Part shown: piece after piece, positions 5,585-14,130 of the stretch
How the letters are laid out: every line of letters starts with the position of its first letter
Numbering within the stretch: position 1 is the stretch's first letter
Source: a virus
Strand: one strand, 5' to 3'
DNA length: 23,149 nt
Virus record (IMG/VR): IMGVR_UViG_3300033571_007428
Coordinates: 1-23,149 of that record
The notes under the pieces: generated by a model
What the model was told of the DNA's origin: nothing
The model's input: the letters and a program-made list of their open reading frames with translations, nothing else
Database searches by the model: none
Made by a program: the position numbers and the translations under genes

Positions 5585-5777
5585 TTATCCATTTACTTAA
5601 ATTAAAAACTATACCAGTTTTTTGTAAAATATCATTTATAGTATCTTCCACTTCACATCTACCTACCTCTAATATAACTTCATCACAAAGTATATTATAG
5701 TTTTTAAAAGGCGCTTCTGTTACTTCATCAATTAGAACCTCATCTAATATTTCAATATTATTACATATGTATTCCAT
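5571..5777 (-). CDS. Small acidic protein, 68 residues, end of structural operon
   Basis: Acidic protein (EVLIDEVTEAPF, DEVILEVGRCEVEDTINDIL) of mixed strand/helix pattern; not recognised. The ATG at 5777 lies four bases from the stop of the beta-propeller gene, so it is the last gene of the leftward structural operon. It overlaps the convergent plus-strand gene by 14 bases and no hairpin terminator follows. It could assist the propeller protein, but there is no direct evidence. Confidence 0.6.
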   Translation of the reverse strand: MEYICNNIEILDEVLIDEVTEAPFKNYNILCDEVILEVGRCEVEDTINDILQKTGIVFNLSKWIINEN

Positions 5778-5781
5778 AATT

Positions 5782-6795
5782 TTAATTATTTTTTGTCCAT
5801 TTACTTGTTAAAACTACTCCATTATATAGATATGACCATAATAAAACACCTGATTTATTATATTTTCTATAATAAGCATCATTTGATGACATATAAACAT
5901 TACCTTCTGTATCAACATATAAAGATTGACATAAAGCAACTGAACTAAATTGACTTATTAATGAGCCAGATGTATTATATATCCTAACAAAACCTGTTGT
6001 ATAACCAGCAACATAAATATTACCATCTGGTCCTAATGTAATAGCAAATACATCATTCACTGTATCAACAGACCAAATTAAATTACCATCAATATCATAT
6101 TTTTTTAATGTTGTTTGAGGTATTGGTCTTGTATGAGTTAAATATAAATAGCCATTACCATCATAAATAACTTGTCTCGGAATAGCATTTGAAGATACTT
6201 GTCTTTGCCAAATTTCATTACCATCATTATCATACTTTATTAAATAAGACCTGCTAGTATTTTTATCAGTATAAACATATGAGTTATTAGCATCAACTGC
6301 TATACTAAATATAACACCAGATGTATCTAAATTCCATAATAAATTACCATTCGTATCATATTTAAAATAGTTATAATAAGTTCCAGCTGTTGTAGTTCTT
6401 TGAGCACCAACATAAATATTATTATTCCAATCAATTTTTAATGAATTTGTTTGACTAACTAATGGTAAGAATTTGGATTTTTCCCATATCAAAAATCCAT
6501 TACTATTTATCTTTATTAAAGTAATACTTTCGTTTCCAGAAAAGGCAAGATATAAATTTCTATCTAAATCAATTTCAATCGCATTTATTGATTTAGCCTG
6601 TGAGTTGGTTGTTCTATTCACAGGTAGTGATGATAAACCATTACCATCAGCATCAATTAAATCTAAATAAACTCTTGTAGATAAAAACGGTGATGATTGA
6701 CGACCGCCTATCCAAAATTGAGATTGAATAAAATATCTAAACTTACTTTTGAAAGTCGGAACTCTTCCGTTTTTGTATCTCTCTATGTAAGCCAT
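5782..6795 (-). CDS. Beta-propeller tail-associated protein
   Basis: Protein of 337 residues. From about residue 70 it contains repeated units ending in variants of Y-D-x-D/N-G-N-x-x-W (KYDTNGNLLWN, KYDNDGNEIWQ, KYDIDGNLIWS, KYNKSGVLLWS), each preceded by a strand with D.N.N.YV or similar (NNNIYVG, DGNIYVAG, EGNVYMSS). This is the pattern of PQQ/NHL/SBBP-type beta-propeller repeats, with about six recognisable blades. Residues 1-55 are different, and may attach it to the virion. It has no signal peptide. The position after portal and connector genes suggests a virion or fibre accessory protein, perhaps binding host glycans; this is inference. The ATG at 6795 is three bases from the preceding stop. 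Confidence 0.65.
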   Translation of the reverse strand: MAYIERYKNGRVPTFKSKFRYFIQSQFWIGGRQSSPFLSTRVYLDLIDADGNGLSSLPVNRTTNSQAKSINAIEIDLDRNLYLAFSGNESITLIKINSNGFLIWEKSKFLPLVSQTNSLKIDWNNNIYVGAQRTTTAGTYYNYFKYDTNGNLLWNLDTSGVIFSIAVDANNSYVYTDKNTSRSYLIKYDNDGNEIWQRQVSSNAIPRQVIYDGNGYLYLTHTRPIPQTTLKKYDIDGNLIWSVDTVNDVFAITLGPDGNIYVAGYTTGFVRIYNTSGSLISQFSSVALCQSLYVDTEGNVYMSSNDAYYRKYNKSGVLLWSYLYNGVVLTSKWTKNN

Positions 6796-6798
6796 AAA

Positions 6799-7050
6799 TT
6801 ATTCTTTTTTTTTAAATTCTCTATTTAATAATTTAATTTCGTTTGTTAAATCCTTAACACTATCACATAATTTATCAAACTTCTCTGTAAGATGGTCATA
6901 TTTATTTATATGGTCGTTTTTTAAAACACTTAATTCACTTTGATTACCATAAGCAATATCTTTTACTTTTCTTAAATCATCCATAGTTGATTTTAAAAAA
7001 TAACCTATAATTGCTAATAATGTTCCTAAAACATAACTTTCTATACCCAT
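6799..7050 (-). CDS. Small membrane protein with coiled coil
   Basis: Protein of 83 residues: one hydrophobic segment at residues 5-20 (SYVLGTLLAIIGYFLK) followed by an extended heptad-like charged helix to the end (LRKVKDIA...LTEKFDKLCDSVKDLTNEIKLLN). This layout resembles small phage membrane proteins of the hemolysin XhlA/holin-associated type, with the segment at the other end in some of them. Start ATG at 7050, two bases from the upstream stop. A role in lysis or virion assembly cannot be decided from the sequence; no endolysin is beside it. Confidence 0.6.
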   Translation of the reverse strand: MGIESYVLGTLLAIIGYFLKSTMDDLRKVKDIAYGNQSELSVLKNDHINKYDHLTEKFDKLCDSVKDLTNEIKLLNREFKKKE

Positions 7051-7052
7051 CT

Positions 7053-7619
7053 TTATAAAATATATTTTGTTCCCCTATCATCTAAACCCCATCGGCAATT
7101 TTGAGACCTACCACCTCCAAGATAAACACCACTAAAATAATTAGAACCATTCGGAACTATTTTATCTAAACCGCTATTAGTTGTATATTCTGGAAAATTA
7201 TTAGAATACTGTTTTAAATAACCAATTATTCTTTGTCCATAAAATTCAGCCAAATCTCTTACAGTTTGCCTAAGATATTTTAAATCATTTAAATCACCTT
7301 CATTAAGAAATTCAGCATTACCTCTACCTATACTTTTATTTGTTATTTTTAAACTAATAAAAGGTAATGCCTCGTAAAAAGCCCATTCAATTAAACAAGG
7401 GGTTATATAATCGTCTAAAAGAATTTTATAATAACCATTAATACTATTAGCAACAACATCATTCATAACCTTATCATAAAGATTTGTTCCTAATATTTGC
7501 TGAATATGAGTTTCTTGTGCCTTAAAGATATAAGGATTTAATAAATCATCATCAACATTTTGTTGTATTGGAGTATTTTTTTTTAATCTCCAAGTGCTTG
7601 TAAGTAAAACCCTACTCAT
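7053..7619 (-). CDS. Head-tail connector-like protein (DUF6712-like)
   Basis: Protein of 188 residues. The pattern 'LKKNTPIQQNVDDDLLNPYI' followed by 'AQETHIQQILGTNLYDKV' and a helical central part (YYKILLDDYITPCLIEWAFYE) is that of a protein widespread in Bacteroidota phages and prophages, which I recall as DUF6712-like and usually interpreted as a head-tail connector or adaptor. The C-terminus is Gly/Asn-rich. It follows the portal gene with one base between, the normal place for a connector. The family name and function are from memory and context. Confidence 0.65.
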   Translation of the reverse strand: MSRVLLTSTWRLKKNTPIQQNVDDDLLNPYIFKAQETHIQQILGTNLYDKVMNDVVANSINGYYKILLDDYITPCLIEWAFYEALPFISLKITNKSIGRGNAEFLNEGDLNDLKYLRQTVRDLAEFYGQRIIGYLKQYSNNFPEYTTNSGLDKIVPNGSNYFSGVYLGGGRSQNCRWGLDDRGTKYIL

Positions 7620-7620
7620 T

Positions 7621-8760
7621 TTAAGTTGTTATTTTTTGTTCAGCCTCGACATTTCCAAAATCAATTTCATATTTGTTAAATTTAATTGGTTCAACCACAC
7701 CAGCATGATATGCTAATTTATCTAATTGCTTTTCTATTAATTCTTGCCTTTTATTTATATAAGTAGATTGAAATATAGCTAAGGCTTCTAACAACTCAGC
7801 TCTACCACCTAATTGACCTTCTGTTCTTACACCAAATAGCATCGGTGATACTACAGAGTGACCTATAAAGATTTCTTCTTTCATTTCTTTATGTAACATA
7901 ATAAATCTTTCATCACTATCATTTAGATTAATTGGTGTTAATTCTGGTTTTCCATCTTGTCCTTCACTAAATGTTAAAATGAATTTACCAGCATTCTCTG
8001 AACCAGTGTATTTTTTTTCAAACTCTTTATAAGCTGTCTCCATTTCCTCCATAGTCGGAATACCAGTAGCAAAGTTTAAAATAAAACCTGGCATAAAGCC
8101 ATTTCTAACAGATGAAAGATGAAAATTACCAATCTCACCATCTAATTCAATCCAAGTTAATGTAGACGAATAATAAGGAATTGGATAATGTTCTTGTCCT
8201 GGTCCATCACTTAAATAATAAAATATTTGTGTTGGATATTCTACAGATTTTTTACTAGAAAATCTACAAAATTCTTCTGGTTTATTCTCACTTTTTCTAA
8301 CATTCGACCAATCCTTACTAATCAGAACCTTAGTCTCACAAGGAGAAATTCTACATTTTTGATAAGGAACATAATCTAAAGCCGCAATTCTTGTCCCATC
8401 TAAATTCCATCTAACCTTAATAGCAAAACCACCATAGATTTCTAAATCATAATCTATTTTTATTGATAACTCTTCTATATCTAATTCACCAAATGAGTTT
8501 TTTAAGAACTTTTTTAATTCTTCCGTAGTTGGCTGAACAATACCATTACCAGTAGTCATATCAACTTTTCTATTGATAATCGCTTTATGTTTATTACTTC
8601 TATTATTATAGACCTCTAATAGGTATTGTGGATATAAATTATTATCTCCATAATCTACCCATAAACCATTTCTATTTTCTCTAAAAGTAGGATAAACTTG
8701 TCCTTTAGCAAAGTCTAAAACTTTAATTGCAAATTTACTATTTTCATTTCCTTTTTCCAT
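7621..8760 (-). CDS. Portal protein
   Basis: Protein of 379 residues, short for a portal. Recognisable parts: an N-terminal segment GLWVDYGDNNLYPQYLLEVY and KHKAIINRKVDMTTGNGI, a wing region with VDY/PYQKCRISPCE, the stem-like EMETAYKEFEKKYTGSENAG, and VSPMLFGVRTEGQLGG with AELLEALAIFQ (about 300-325), typical of the PBSX/Bacteroidota portal group. It forms the dodecameric ring through which DNA is packaged, at the capsid vertex. It lies after the fibre genes and before the connector-like gene, far from the capsid gene; a separate AT element precedes its start. The ATG at 8760 is the only sensible start. Confidence 0.9.
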   Translation of the reverse strand: MEKGNENSKFAIKVLDFAKGQVYPTFRENRNGLWVDYGDNNLYPQYLLEVYNNRSNKHKAIINRKVDMTTGNGIVQPTTEELKKFLKNSFGELDIEELSIKIDYDLEIYGGFAIKVRWNLDGTRIAALDYVPYQKCRISPCETKVLISKDWSNVRKSENKPEEFCRFSSKKSVEYPTQIFYYLSDGPGQEHYPIPYYSSTLTWIELDGEIGNFHLSSVRNGFMPGFILNFATGIPTMEEMETAYKEFEKKYTGSENAGKFILTFSEGQDGKPELTPINLNDSDERFIMLHKEMKEEIFIGHSVVSPMLFGVRTEGQLGGRAELLEALAIFQSTYINKRQELIEKQLDKLAYHAGVVEPIKFNKYEIDFGNVEAEQKITT

Positions 8761-8774
8761 TACTATTAAATATA

Positions 8775-8792
8775 CTTTTTATATAATATGTC
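8775..8792 (-). promoter_or_regulatory. AT element upstream of portal gene
   Basis: On the minus strand: GACATATTATATAAAAAG, ending 15 bases before the ATG at 8760. One of the six recurring elements; it lies in the 35-base gap between the beta-rich protein gene and the portal gene. Confidence 0.35.
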
Positions 8793-8795
8793 TTT

Positions 8796-10055
8796 TTAAT
8801 TAACAAAAGTCCAACTACCACCAGATACAGCACCGCCAGACGGATAAGTTGTAGTAATATTAGATGTTCTTGTTAAAGTTCCACCAATAGCCACTATTTG
8901 TTCACCAGTAGATGTTATATCTGTAAAATCGTAATTTACAATCTGTGATGTTTCTTTATCTACTAAGTTTATATTAGTATTAGTAGAAGCAGTCAAAGAC
9001 GATATAACTGGTTTAACTCCACCAAAAGAACCAATTGCCATTAAATCACCAAAAGTATGAGTGTTATCACTATTCAATTGTATATCTGGTGCGGTATAGT
9101 TCCAGGTAGCATCACCAGTAGTAGATGTTGACCTAAATGTTGGTGCTAATATAACATTAGATGCAGATAAACCACCAGTTAAAACTCTAAGTCGCTTTGT
9201 AACACTATCTGTTGTATTTGGTCTAGCGACTGGAAAAGTTCCAAGATTTGTAAATTGAGAAGTTCCTACTATATTTAGGTTTAAATTTCTAGTTGTTCCT
9301 AAAGAAGAGGCATAAACAGAAGGAACAAAAAGATTAGTTAAAACTTTTGAGCCTAAATCTAATCCGATAGTGTTAGCACTAGCTAAATCATATTGTAAAA
9401 TAATACTAAATGTTCCATTAGTTCCATTTATCCATGAAAATGTTCCAGAAGCCAATTGTAATTGACTTGATACTGTATAATAAGTTCCAGATGTATCTAC
9501 TTCAAGTTGTGAACCATTTATCTGTATATCAATCCAACCAGAGCCTGTTAGTTTGAATTTTGTAGTTCCTGAATAACCAGCTCCACTTGGGGTTTTAGCA
9601 CTTTGCGCACCTAAATTACCAGATACATCAATAGTTCCACCATTTAAGGTTAAAGAGGCAGATGAAATAAAATCTATACAGTAAAGAGTTCCTGTAATTG
9701 TTTTAGTGCCAGCAGAAATTGATAATCTAACAATTCTACTTGTAGAGTTATTAACAATTGTTGCGGCTGCACCGATAAATACAACTGAACCAGCAGACGA
9801 GCCTGCCCAAGTAACAGTAGATGGTATAGTATTAGTTAAAGAAGCACCTGATATTGTCCAGGACGCATTAACTGTTATAGTGTTAGAATAGTTTGTTAAA
9901 TCAATAGTTCTTGCAGCCGATGCGACATTCACTGTTAATTGACCTGAGGTTGCAGTTGCCACAACATCATCAGCAGATGTAGGCACAGCTCCTTCAACCC
10001 AAGTTCCAGTTGCGTTGTAATTTCCTCCTGTATTACTTATTGTTCTTGTAGCCAT
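8796..10055 (-). CDS. Beta-helix/beta-rich fibre-like protein
   Basis: Protein of 419 residues rich in Thr, Ser, Asn and Ala with few charges. The start (ISNTGGNYNATGTWVEGAVPT followed by SADDVVATATSGQLTVNV) is the common opening of phage and secreted beta-helix or G8-like domains, where 'TW..G.VPT..DDV' leads into stacked strands. The rest consists of short strand segments (TITVNASWTISGASL, GTLYCIDFISSASLTLNGGTIDVSG). Probably a trimeric or beta-helical tail fibre or tail-spike component. It starts at TAATG with the upstream 75-residue gene (1-base overlap), indicating translational coupling. No catalytic residues can be named. Confidence 0.6.
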   Translation of the reverse strand: MATRTISNTGGNYNATGTWVEGAVPTSADDVVATATSGQLTVNVASAARTIDLTNYSNTITVNASWTISGASLTNTIPSTVTWAGSSAGSVVFIGAAATIVNNSTSRIVRLSISAGTKTITGTLYCIDFISSASLTLNGGTIDVSGNLGAQSAKTPSGAGYSGTTKFKLTGSGWIDIQINGSQLEVDTSGTYYTVSSQLQLASGTFSWINGTNGTFSIILQYDLASANTIGLDLGSKVLTNLFVPSVYASSLGTTRNLNLNIVGTSQFTNLGTFPVARPNTTDSVTKRLRVLTGGLSASNVILAPTFRSTSTTGDATWNYTAPDIQLNSDNTHTFGDLMAIGSFGGVKPVISSLTASTNTNINLVDKETSQIVNYDFTDITSTGEQIVAIGGTLTRTSNITTTYPSGGAVSGGSWTFVN

Positions 10056-10282
10056 TACTTATTACCTTCTTTTTTTGTGGTCCAATCAACTATTAGGTCT
10101 GAGAAATCATAGGTTTGTTTCTCCAAAAACTCGTCTGTTAATTCATCCACTCTTTTTAATATAAACAAATTAATTTCCCTATCTGATAAGTTTTTATCTA
10201 ATGTGATTTCCCAGTTTCCTTCATCATAGACAAAAAGTATATTTTGCCAATCTTCACCTTCGCTATTTATAATCCATTGCAT
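10055..10282 (-). CDS. Small acidic protein between two fibre genes
   Basis: Protein of 75 residues, acidic with several Trp (QWIINSEGEDWQ, EGNWEITLDKNL, IVDWTTKKEGNK) and a central helix (SDREINLFILKRVDELTDEFLEK). Both ends are coupled through TAATG overlaps to the large collagen-like fibre gene before it and the beta-rich protein after it. Its small size, acidity and place directly behind a fibre gene suggest a fibre assembly chaperone; this is inference and no family is recognised. Confidence 0.65.
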   Translation of the reverse strand: MQWIINSEGEDWQNILFVYDEGNWEITLDKNLSDREINLFILKRVDELTDEFLEKQTYDFSDLIVDWTTKKEGNK

Positions 10283-13200
10283 TATGATTTAGTTATTTTT
10301 ATAGTTAAAGTAACTCTTGTTACTGTTGAAGCACTATCAACATTAAATGCTATTATATCACCAGCTGTAACTGATGTTGTCCACGTTGAAAGAGACAAAT
10401 CCTGGTTTTTTATAGCTGATGATAAAGTTGGCTTTTCAGAACCAGCAATTGTATCAGCTACTGTTGGTGGGTAATTAGCATAAGTATCTTTCCAAACATC
10501 TATTACACACGAACCTGTTTGGTCAGATAATATAGTCCAACCGGTTATAGTTCCAGAATAAGGTATTTCTACATAACCTTTAACACCAGTTGTGATTGCA
10601 GAACCACCACCATCAATTGTAATACCAAATGAACCAGCAGTTGCACCACTAGCAGGTGTTATAGCAATTAATTTACCACCATTATCAATAGAAACTAAAT
10701 CACCAACATTAGAAGAAAATCCTGATACAATAAGATTATCTGTTGTTATTGATATAGATGTAGCACCCATATTTATATTACTACTAAAAGAAGTATCATC
10801 AACATTTAAATCTATTTGTGGACTATTATCAAATGTAAGCATAGTAGTTGAACCACTTACTAAATTATAAGCAGTATAGCCAAATGAATTTGAATTAGCG
10901 ATTAATTCAGTTTTCTCAAAGCCAGTTGCTTCTATAATGTTTGAAGTTTCGTCTAACTTAAAATATTGAATATTAGATAATAAATTATTTACATCCTGTG
11001 AAATAATTTGAATTTGATTTGGTTGTTGATTAATTTGAGAATATGTAGCACCTGATGATAATGTATCATATGTAGATGTAGAAAAGGCCTCATCAGCCAA
11101 GTTTATATTAGCATTCTCAAAACCTGAATTTTTAGTTATAATTTTTGTTCCATTTAAACCATCAATATAAGTTTGATAAGTATAAGTTGCATCACTCCAA
11201 GATATATCAATTGCACCTACAGCATTATTAATAGAATTTAATAATGTTATATTTCCATCAGTTGTTGAACTTGAAACACCAATTGAAGAAATCTCCATAT
11301 TTGATGTATTAGTTGTATTATATACCTGACTTAAAATTGAACTTTCATTTTGACTTATAATAGAATATGTTATTGATGAAAAATTATTATCACCAGCTTC
11401 ATGATATATAAATGCCTTTCCAGAACCATCAATAAAGTGAGTTGTTTGAGCTGTTTGCTCTATTGTAGTATATTCAGCCTTTGTTAATATGCTGGCATTA
11501 GAACTTTCATCTGTAATATTAATTGAACTAGGTGAAATCTCTATGTTGGCTGTATTAGTTATATCAGTAGAGAATAGTATTAAATTTGTTGGAAAGTTTA
11601 CATTTAAACCACCTTCTTCACTTGTTGTTGAATTTAATGAATTTACCTTAATAAATGGGTCACCTGGTTCATTACTTACTTCAATTCTATTAGTTGTAGT
11701 ATTTGGACTATCAACACTTAATAATGTTGTTTTGTTATTTGATATACCTAATGAGCTTGTAATGTTTGCACTTGATGTAGACACAATATCTATATTAGCA
11801 CCACCATTAGCTGAAAAATTTAATGATGTTTCATTATCACCATCAGTTGAATATAATCTACTACCACCAATAAAATATTCAGGGTCTATTAAAATTTCAT
11901 CATAAGTAGTTGAGCCTGTAATTGAAATTAAAAATGTTTTATTCATAGTATCTTCAACAACATACTCATATGCTCCTGCAGGACCAGTAGCACCAGTTTC
12001 ACCTGATGTTCCTGATGTTCCACTTTCACCTGATGTTCCTGATGTTCCATTTTCACCTGATGTTCCTGATGAACCACTTTGACCTGAAGTCCCGGATGTT
12101 CCACTTTCACCTGATGTTCCTGATGTTCCATTTTCACCTGATGTTCCTGATGAACCACTTTGACCTGAAGTTCCTGAGGTTGAATAAATAACACCTACTG
12201 ATGTAAGCACAAAAGAATAATAGGAAGTTCCTTCTGTATAATAAACTACACTTTTTGAAGAACTATCATTGTTATCTAAATAAAGACGAACTATCATTCT
12301 ATTTGTAGGGTCAATAGTTGTAGTAGGTAATGTTAAATCAACCGTCACCTCAACTGGTGTTGTAGCATCAACCCAGCCAACTAATGAACTACCAGATGTT
12401 AATGTTGTTCCAATTGGTGTTCCAGAACTATCAGCCAATTGTATTTCCACATAAAACTCTATATTATCGTTACTTGCTTGCTTTAATAAGTGAGTATGAA
12501 ATCTTTGAATACCACCAGGTATAACAGCAAATCCAAGTTGAGATGTGATATAATCACTAATCATTACACCTTGTTGGCTACCTGTAAGATTTGTCGTAAC
12601 TGTTTGTTGAGAAGCGGTAGAAGGATTTATTGAAAGAACTTTATATCCACTTACATCTGAGTTTTGGCTTTCATTAAAATAATAAATTTGTCCTGCTGAT
12701 ATACCATTTGCACCTGCTGGACCAGTAGCACCAATTGCACCAGAAGAACCTGATGTTCCTGATGAACCATCTATACCAGATGAACCAGAACTACCAGAAG
12801 AACCTGATGTTCCTGATGAACCGGATATTCCAGATGAACCATTTGCACCAGAAGAACCTGATGTTCCTGATGAACCATTTTGACCAGATGTTCCTGATGA
12901 ACCATTTTGACCAGATGTTCCTGATGTTCCTGATGAACCATTTGAACCAGTAGCACCTGTTGCACCAGCATTAGCGGCTAAATTAATTCTAACCCAAGAG
13001 TTATCATCAACTGCTGTAAATAAATATGAACCACTATAATATAATTGACCTTGATAAGTTCCTGTTATACTATTTGTTCCTGAATATGTTCCACCTTCGC
13101 TCCAATTATTATTATTAGTTAAATAACCAATTACGGTAGAATAAGTTGGTGATAATAAATATGCTTCAAATAAAGTCGCAGATATAGATGTTCCTGATGA

Positions 13201-13890
13201 ACCAGCAGTTCCTGATGAACCACTAGTTCCTGATGAACCACTTGAACCACTGGTTCCTCTTGTTCCTGATGTTCCTGATGTTCCAGATGACCCAGAAGAA
13301 CCACTTGAGCCAGAAGAACCACTTGAGCCAGAAGAACCACTTGTTCCATCTATACCTGATGTGCCATCTATACCAGAAGTTCCACTTGTTCCATTTGTTC
13401 CACTCTCACCAGATGTGCCATTTGTTCCTGATGTGCCATCTATACCAGAAGTTCCACTTGTTCCATTTGCGCCTGTTGCGCCTGTTGCGCCTGTTATACC
13501 GTATACAGATGGACCAGAGCATTCATCATAATAAACATAATCTGTATCTATCTCAGGTGAATAACAATAATCACCTAATACAGTCATTAGACCTATTTCT
13601 AAAACACCACTTGCAGATGCTGTTGTTAAATTATTGTTATAAGGTGTTTCCCAAACTTCATAATCATAAGTTCCAGGATTTACTGTAAATCCACCAGCAA
13701 AACTATTAGTTCCACCTTCTATGAATAAAAATGATTGATAGTTATTAACCGTAGAGATATCACTAGACATCATATATGTTAAATTACCGGTGTCGTTTGA
13801 TGTAAACTTAAACAGGTAGTAAACTGGATTGATAGTAGGGTTAAGAGTAAAATAAACTTTTTTTGTTTCCCCTTTATTAATTAGTATCAT
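10282..13890 (-). CDS. Giant collagen-like tail fibre
   Basis: Protein of 1202 residues. Residues 1-130 are a beta-rich attachment domain (KKVYFTLNPTINPVYYLF, NPGTYDYEVWETPY). Three Gly-X-Y segments follow at about 131-233, 308-397 and 570-638, built from GTS, GSS, GAT, GEN and GES triplets rather than proline-rich ones; they alternate with beta domains (for example 400-565). Residues 640-1090 are Ser/Thr/Asn-rich strands. The last ~110 residues (IDGGGSAITTGVKGYVEIPY, GSCVIDVWKDTYANYPP, AFNVDSASTVTRVTL) are a C-terminal domain found in many phage tail proteins. The design is that of an elongated homotrimer with a distal receptor-binding part. The start lies 14 bases inside the preceding gene. 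Adjacent genes are coupled. Confidence 0.85.
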   Translation of the reverse strand: MILINKGETKKVYFTLNPTINPVYYLFKFTSNDTGNLTYMMSSDISTVNNYQSFLFIEGGTNSFAGGFTVNPGTYDYEVWETPYNNNLTTASASGVLEIGLMTVLGDYCYSPEIDTDYVYYDECSGPSVYGITGATGATGANGTSGTSGIDGTSGTNGTSGESGTNGTSGTSGIDGTSGIDGTSGSSGSSGSSGSSGSSGSSGTSGTSGTRGTSGSSGSSGTSGSSGTAGSSGTSISATLFEAYLLSPTYSTVIGYLTNNNNWSEGGTYSGTNSITGTYQGQLYYSGSYLFTAVDDNSWVRINLAANAGATGATGSNGSSGTSGTSGQNGSSGTSGQNGSSGTSGSSGANGSSGISGSSGTSGSSGSSGSSGIDGSSGTSGSSGAIGATGPAGANGISAGQIYYFNESQNSDVSGYKVLSINPSTASQQTVTTNLTGSQQGVMISDYITSQLGFAVIPGGIQRFHTHLLKQASNDNIEFYVEIQLADSSGTPIGTTLTSGSSLVGWVDATTPVEVTVDLTLPTTTIDPTNRMIVRLYLDNNDSSSKSVVYYTEGTSYYSFVLTSVGVIYSTSGTSGQSGSSGTSGENGTSGTSGESGTSGTSGQSGSSGTSGENGTSGTSGESGTSGTSGETGATGPAGAYEYVVEDTMNKTFLISITGSTTYDEILIDPEYFIGGSRLYSTDGDNETSLNFSANGGANIDIVSTSSANITSSLGISNNKTTLLSVDSPNTTTNRIEVSNEPGDPFIKVNSLNSTTSEEGGLNVNFPTNLILFSTDITNTANIEISPSSINITDESSNASILTKAEYTTIEQTAQTTHFIDGSGKAFIYHEAGDNNFSSITYSIISQNESSILSQVYNTTNTSNMEISSIGVSSSTTDGNITLLNSINNAVGAIDISWSDATYTYQTYIDGLNGTKIITKNSGFENANINLADEAFSTSTYDTLSSGATYSQINQQPNQIQIISQDVNNLLSNIQYFKLDETSNIIEATGFEKTELIANSNSFGYTAYNLVSGSTTMLTFDNSPQIDLNVDDTSFSSNINMGATSISITTDNLIVSGFSSNVGDLVSIDNGGKLIAITPASGATAGSFGITIDGGGSAITTGVKGYVEIPYSGTITGWTILSDQTGSCVIDVWKDTYANYPPTVADTIAGSEKPTLSSAIKNQDLSLSTWTTSVTAGDIIAFNVDSASTVTRVTLTIKITKS
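11975..12183 (-). repeat. Collagen-like segment 3 coding repeat
   Basis: Encodes about residues 570-638 of the fibre: GQSG, GSSG, GENG, GTSG and GESG units. The DNA is a repetitive array of CCTGATGTT/CCTGATGAA-type units on the plus strand. Confidence 0.85.
12011..12172 (-). repeat. 81-bp tandem duplication in the fibre gene
   Basis: Positions 12011-12091 and 12092-12172 are two adjacent copies, 79 of 81 bases identical by direct comparison (differences at 12013/12094 and 12091/12172). Each encodes 27 residues of GQSGSSG, GENGTSG and GESGTSG type. The near identity points to a recent in-frame duplication. Confidence 0.9.
12700..12968 (-). repeat. Collagen-like segment 2 coding repeat
   Basis: Encodes about residues 308-397: GATGATGSNGSSG, GQNG, GSSG, GANG and GIDG triplets, ending in GATGPAGANG. 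The repeat is less regular than in segment 3. Confidence 0.85.
13186..13500 (-). repeat. Collagen-like segment 1 coding repeat
   Basis: Encodes about residues 131-233: starts GITGATGATGANG and continues with GIDG, GTNG, GESG and a run of GSSG units, including a short tandem repeat around 13292-13342. Longest of the three segments. Confidence 0.85.
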
Positions 13891-14080
13891 TATCTTCTTC
13901 TTTATTTATTTTTTCAATAATTATTTCTTTCTCTTTTATTTTTACTTCTTGAAAGAATTTAGTATAACCCATTTTATAATATTTCTCGTAATCTTCTTCT
14001 TTTATATCACCAAAATATATCCTTTCTCCTTTACATGATATAGAATATTCTATGAATTCTTGTTTTAGTTTTAATTTCAT
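13877..14080 (-). CDS. Small charged protein, 67 residues
   Basis: Protein rich in Lys and Glu: strand-like first part (KLKLKQEFIEYSISCKGERIYFG), a helix (KEEDYEKYYKMGYTKFFQEV) and a charged C-terminus (KEKEIIIEKINKEEDNDTN). Such small proteins occur next to tail genes in Bacteroidota phages; no function known. It starts a new transcription unit after the terminator at 14131-14164 and its stop overlaps the fibre gene start by 14 bases. Confidence 0.65.
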   Translation of the reverse strand: MKLKLKQEFIEYSISCKGERIYFGDIKEEDYEKYYKMGYTKFFQEVKIKEKEIIIEKINKEEDNDTN

Positions 14081-14090
14081 ACGGATTTTA

Positions 14091-14109
14091 TTTTTATATA
14101 AATATAAAG
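14091..14109 (-). promoter_or_regulatory. AT element opening the fibre/portal transcription unit
   Basis: On the minus strand: CTTTATATTTATATAAAAA, ending 11 bases before the ATG at 14080. It lies directly downstream of a strong leftward terminator, the best positional argument that this element family includes promoters. Nearly identical to 16603-16621. Confidence 0.45.
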
Positions 14110-14130
14110 TTATTATCTTTTGTCTTTTTT

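Noticed and set aside
11943-13688. Several open frames in other frames and on the plus strand across the fibre gene, with Met/Phe/His or Gln/His/Val-rich repeats
   Set aside because: They are by-products of the Gly-X-Y coding repeat: low-complexity translations inside a well-supported 1202-residue gene.
10282-13890. Diversity-generating retroelement target in the fibre gene
   Set aside because: No reverse transcriptase, template repeat or adenine-mutated variable repeat seen; repeats are ordinary collagen-like triplets.
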